Positions 63,741 through 64,000 of a stretch of 64,000 nucleotides of DNA are shown one piece after another. A model generated the notes under the pieces. It ran no database searches. It was given only the letters and a program-made list of their open reading frames with translations, and was not told the DNA's origin. Origin of the DNA: Pinus tabuliformis (Eukaryota > Streptophyta > Pinopsida > Pinales > Pinaceae); contig CM062818.1 of assembly GCA_031772625.1 (NCBI GenBank), positions 1,681,810,167-1,681,874,166 on the forward strand, given 5' to 3'. Within the stretch, counting starts at the first letter, position 1; every line of letters begins with the position of its first letter. A program made the position numbers and the translations under genes.

Positions 63741-64000
63741 TTCTCATTGATAGCTTTCATAGCAATCTCAGTAGGGAGCGGTACATGCTACATTCCATAT
63801 GACTAGAAATCAAGAGTATTTCAGCCAACTGAATGAGAAGGATATGCAAGTGAATATCGAGCTTGGAGATAATGGCAAGTATGCTACCAAGGGAGTTGGT
63901 ATTGTTAGCTTTGAGAGGGAGTGAGATAATACTCTTCATCTCAAAGATGTTCTCTATGTTCCATGGTTGAAGAAGAACTTGATTTCAGTAGCTATCCTTG
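63741..64000 (+). pseudogene. copia protease start (copy 4), active site altered
   Basis: At the expected DSGA site the frame reads GSGTCY, so the catalytic Asp is Gly. A frameshift then leads to HMTRNQEYFSQLNEKDMQVN and, after a stop at 63921-63923, DVLYVPWLKKNLISVAIL at the window end. Confidence 0.8.

Larger units (their letters stand above)
62190..64000 (+). mobile_element. Ty1/copia element (copy 4), 5' part, runs off the window
   Basis: An LTR ending TTCTACA at 62835 is followed by the primer site TGGTATCAGAGC, a short leader, gag with zinc knuckle and the protease start. The element continues past 64000. The LTR left edge is uncertain, near 62190-62215. Gag has stops and a frameshift, so this copy is inactive. 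Confidence 0.85.

Noticed and set aside
1..64000. tRNA, rRNA or other structured RNA genes.
   Set aside because: None recognised. The tRNA-like words seen are primer-binding sites of retrotransposons.

Overview
This window is a piece of a large, retrotransposon-filled plant nuclear genome. Evidence for a plant: Ty1/copia and Ty3/gypsy elements primed by the usual plant sites (TGGTATCAGAGC and a TGGCGCCGTTG type), an L1-type LINE whose ORF2 ends in an RNase H domain, hAT transposons with a BED finger of plant type, and one host gene with multi-kilobase introns full of repeats. Gene density is very low (parts of one host gene in 64 kb), which would suit a gymnosperm or another giant plant genome. 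I cannot name the species. I see no bacterial operon, phage, CRISPR array or organellar gene.

Layout. 1-4.4 kb: 3' part of a plus-strand LINE, broken by a 125-bp tandem duplication. 4.4-12.1 kb: a decayed Ty3/gypsy element on the minus strand. 12.2-14.5 kb: a copia fragment truncated at both ends and fused to 14.5-18.5 kb, a gag-only copia derivative whose 3' LTR carries a 564-bp hAT-like MITE. 18.5-19.6 kb: hAT and copia scraps. 19.6-24.2 kb: a tandem array of about 950-bp units, each made of LTR, primer-binding site and gag start of a minus-strand copia element. 24.9-32.2 kb: a three-level nest, in which a TIR element holds a second hAT element, which holds a copia element with LTRs and a TGGAG target duplication. 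33.0-41.7 kb: exons of a minus-strand EamA-type (drug/metabolite transporter) gene, with introns carrying LTR-like scraps. 42.3-54.8 kb: a gag-only LTR element with LTRs of about 2 kb (TR-GAG/LARD type, minus strand); its 5' LTR is split by a Ty3/gypsy element at 48.2-53.6 kb. 54.8-about 60.9 kb: a 5'-truncated plus-strand copia element, itself interrupted by a 1.1-kb hAT derivative with a perfect 8-bp target duplication, and ending in an LTR very rich in TTGAC motifs. 61-62 kb: repeat scraps with a 211-bp tandem duplication. 62.2-64 kb: LTR, primer site and gag/protease start of another copia element running off the window.

Working logic. Nearly every coding region belongs to a mobile element and nearly all are broken by stops, frameshifts or deletions. 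They probably persist as substrates rather than as expressed genes. The nesting gives a relative insertion order. The one likely cellular gene is the EamA transporter: four exons can be placed, two of which join in frame across a 2.4-kb intron; at least one internal exon and the 3' exons were not found. No clearly new biological system is evident. The most unusual structures are the retrotransposon-derived tandem array, the nests, the hairpin minisatellite before a copia 3' LTR and the TTGAC cluster inside that LTR.
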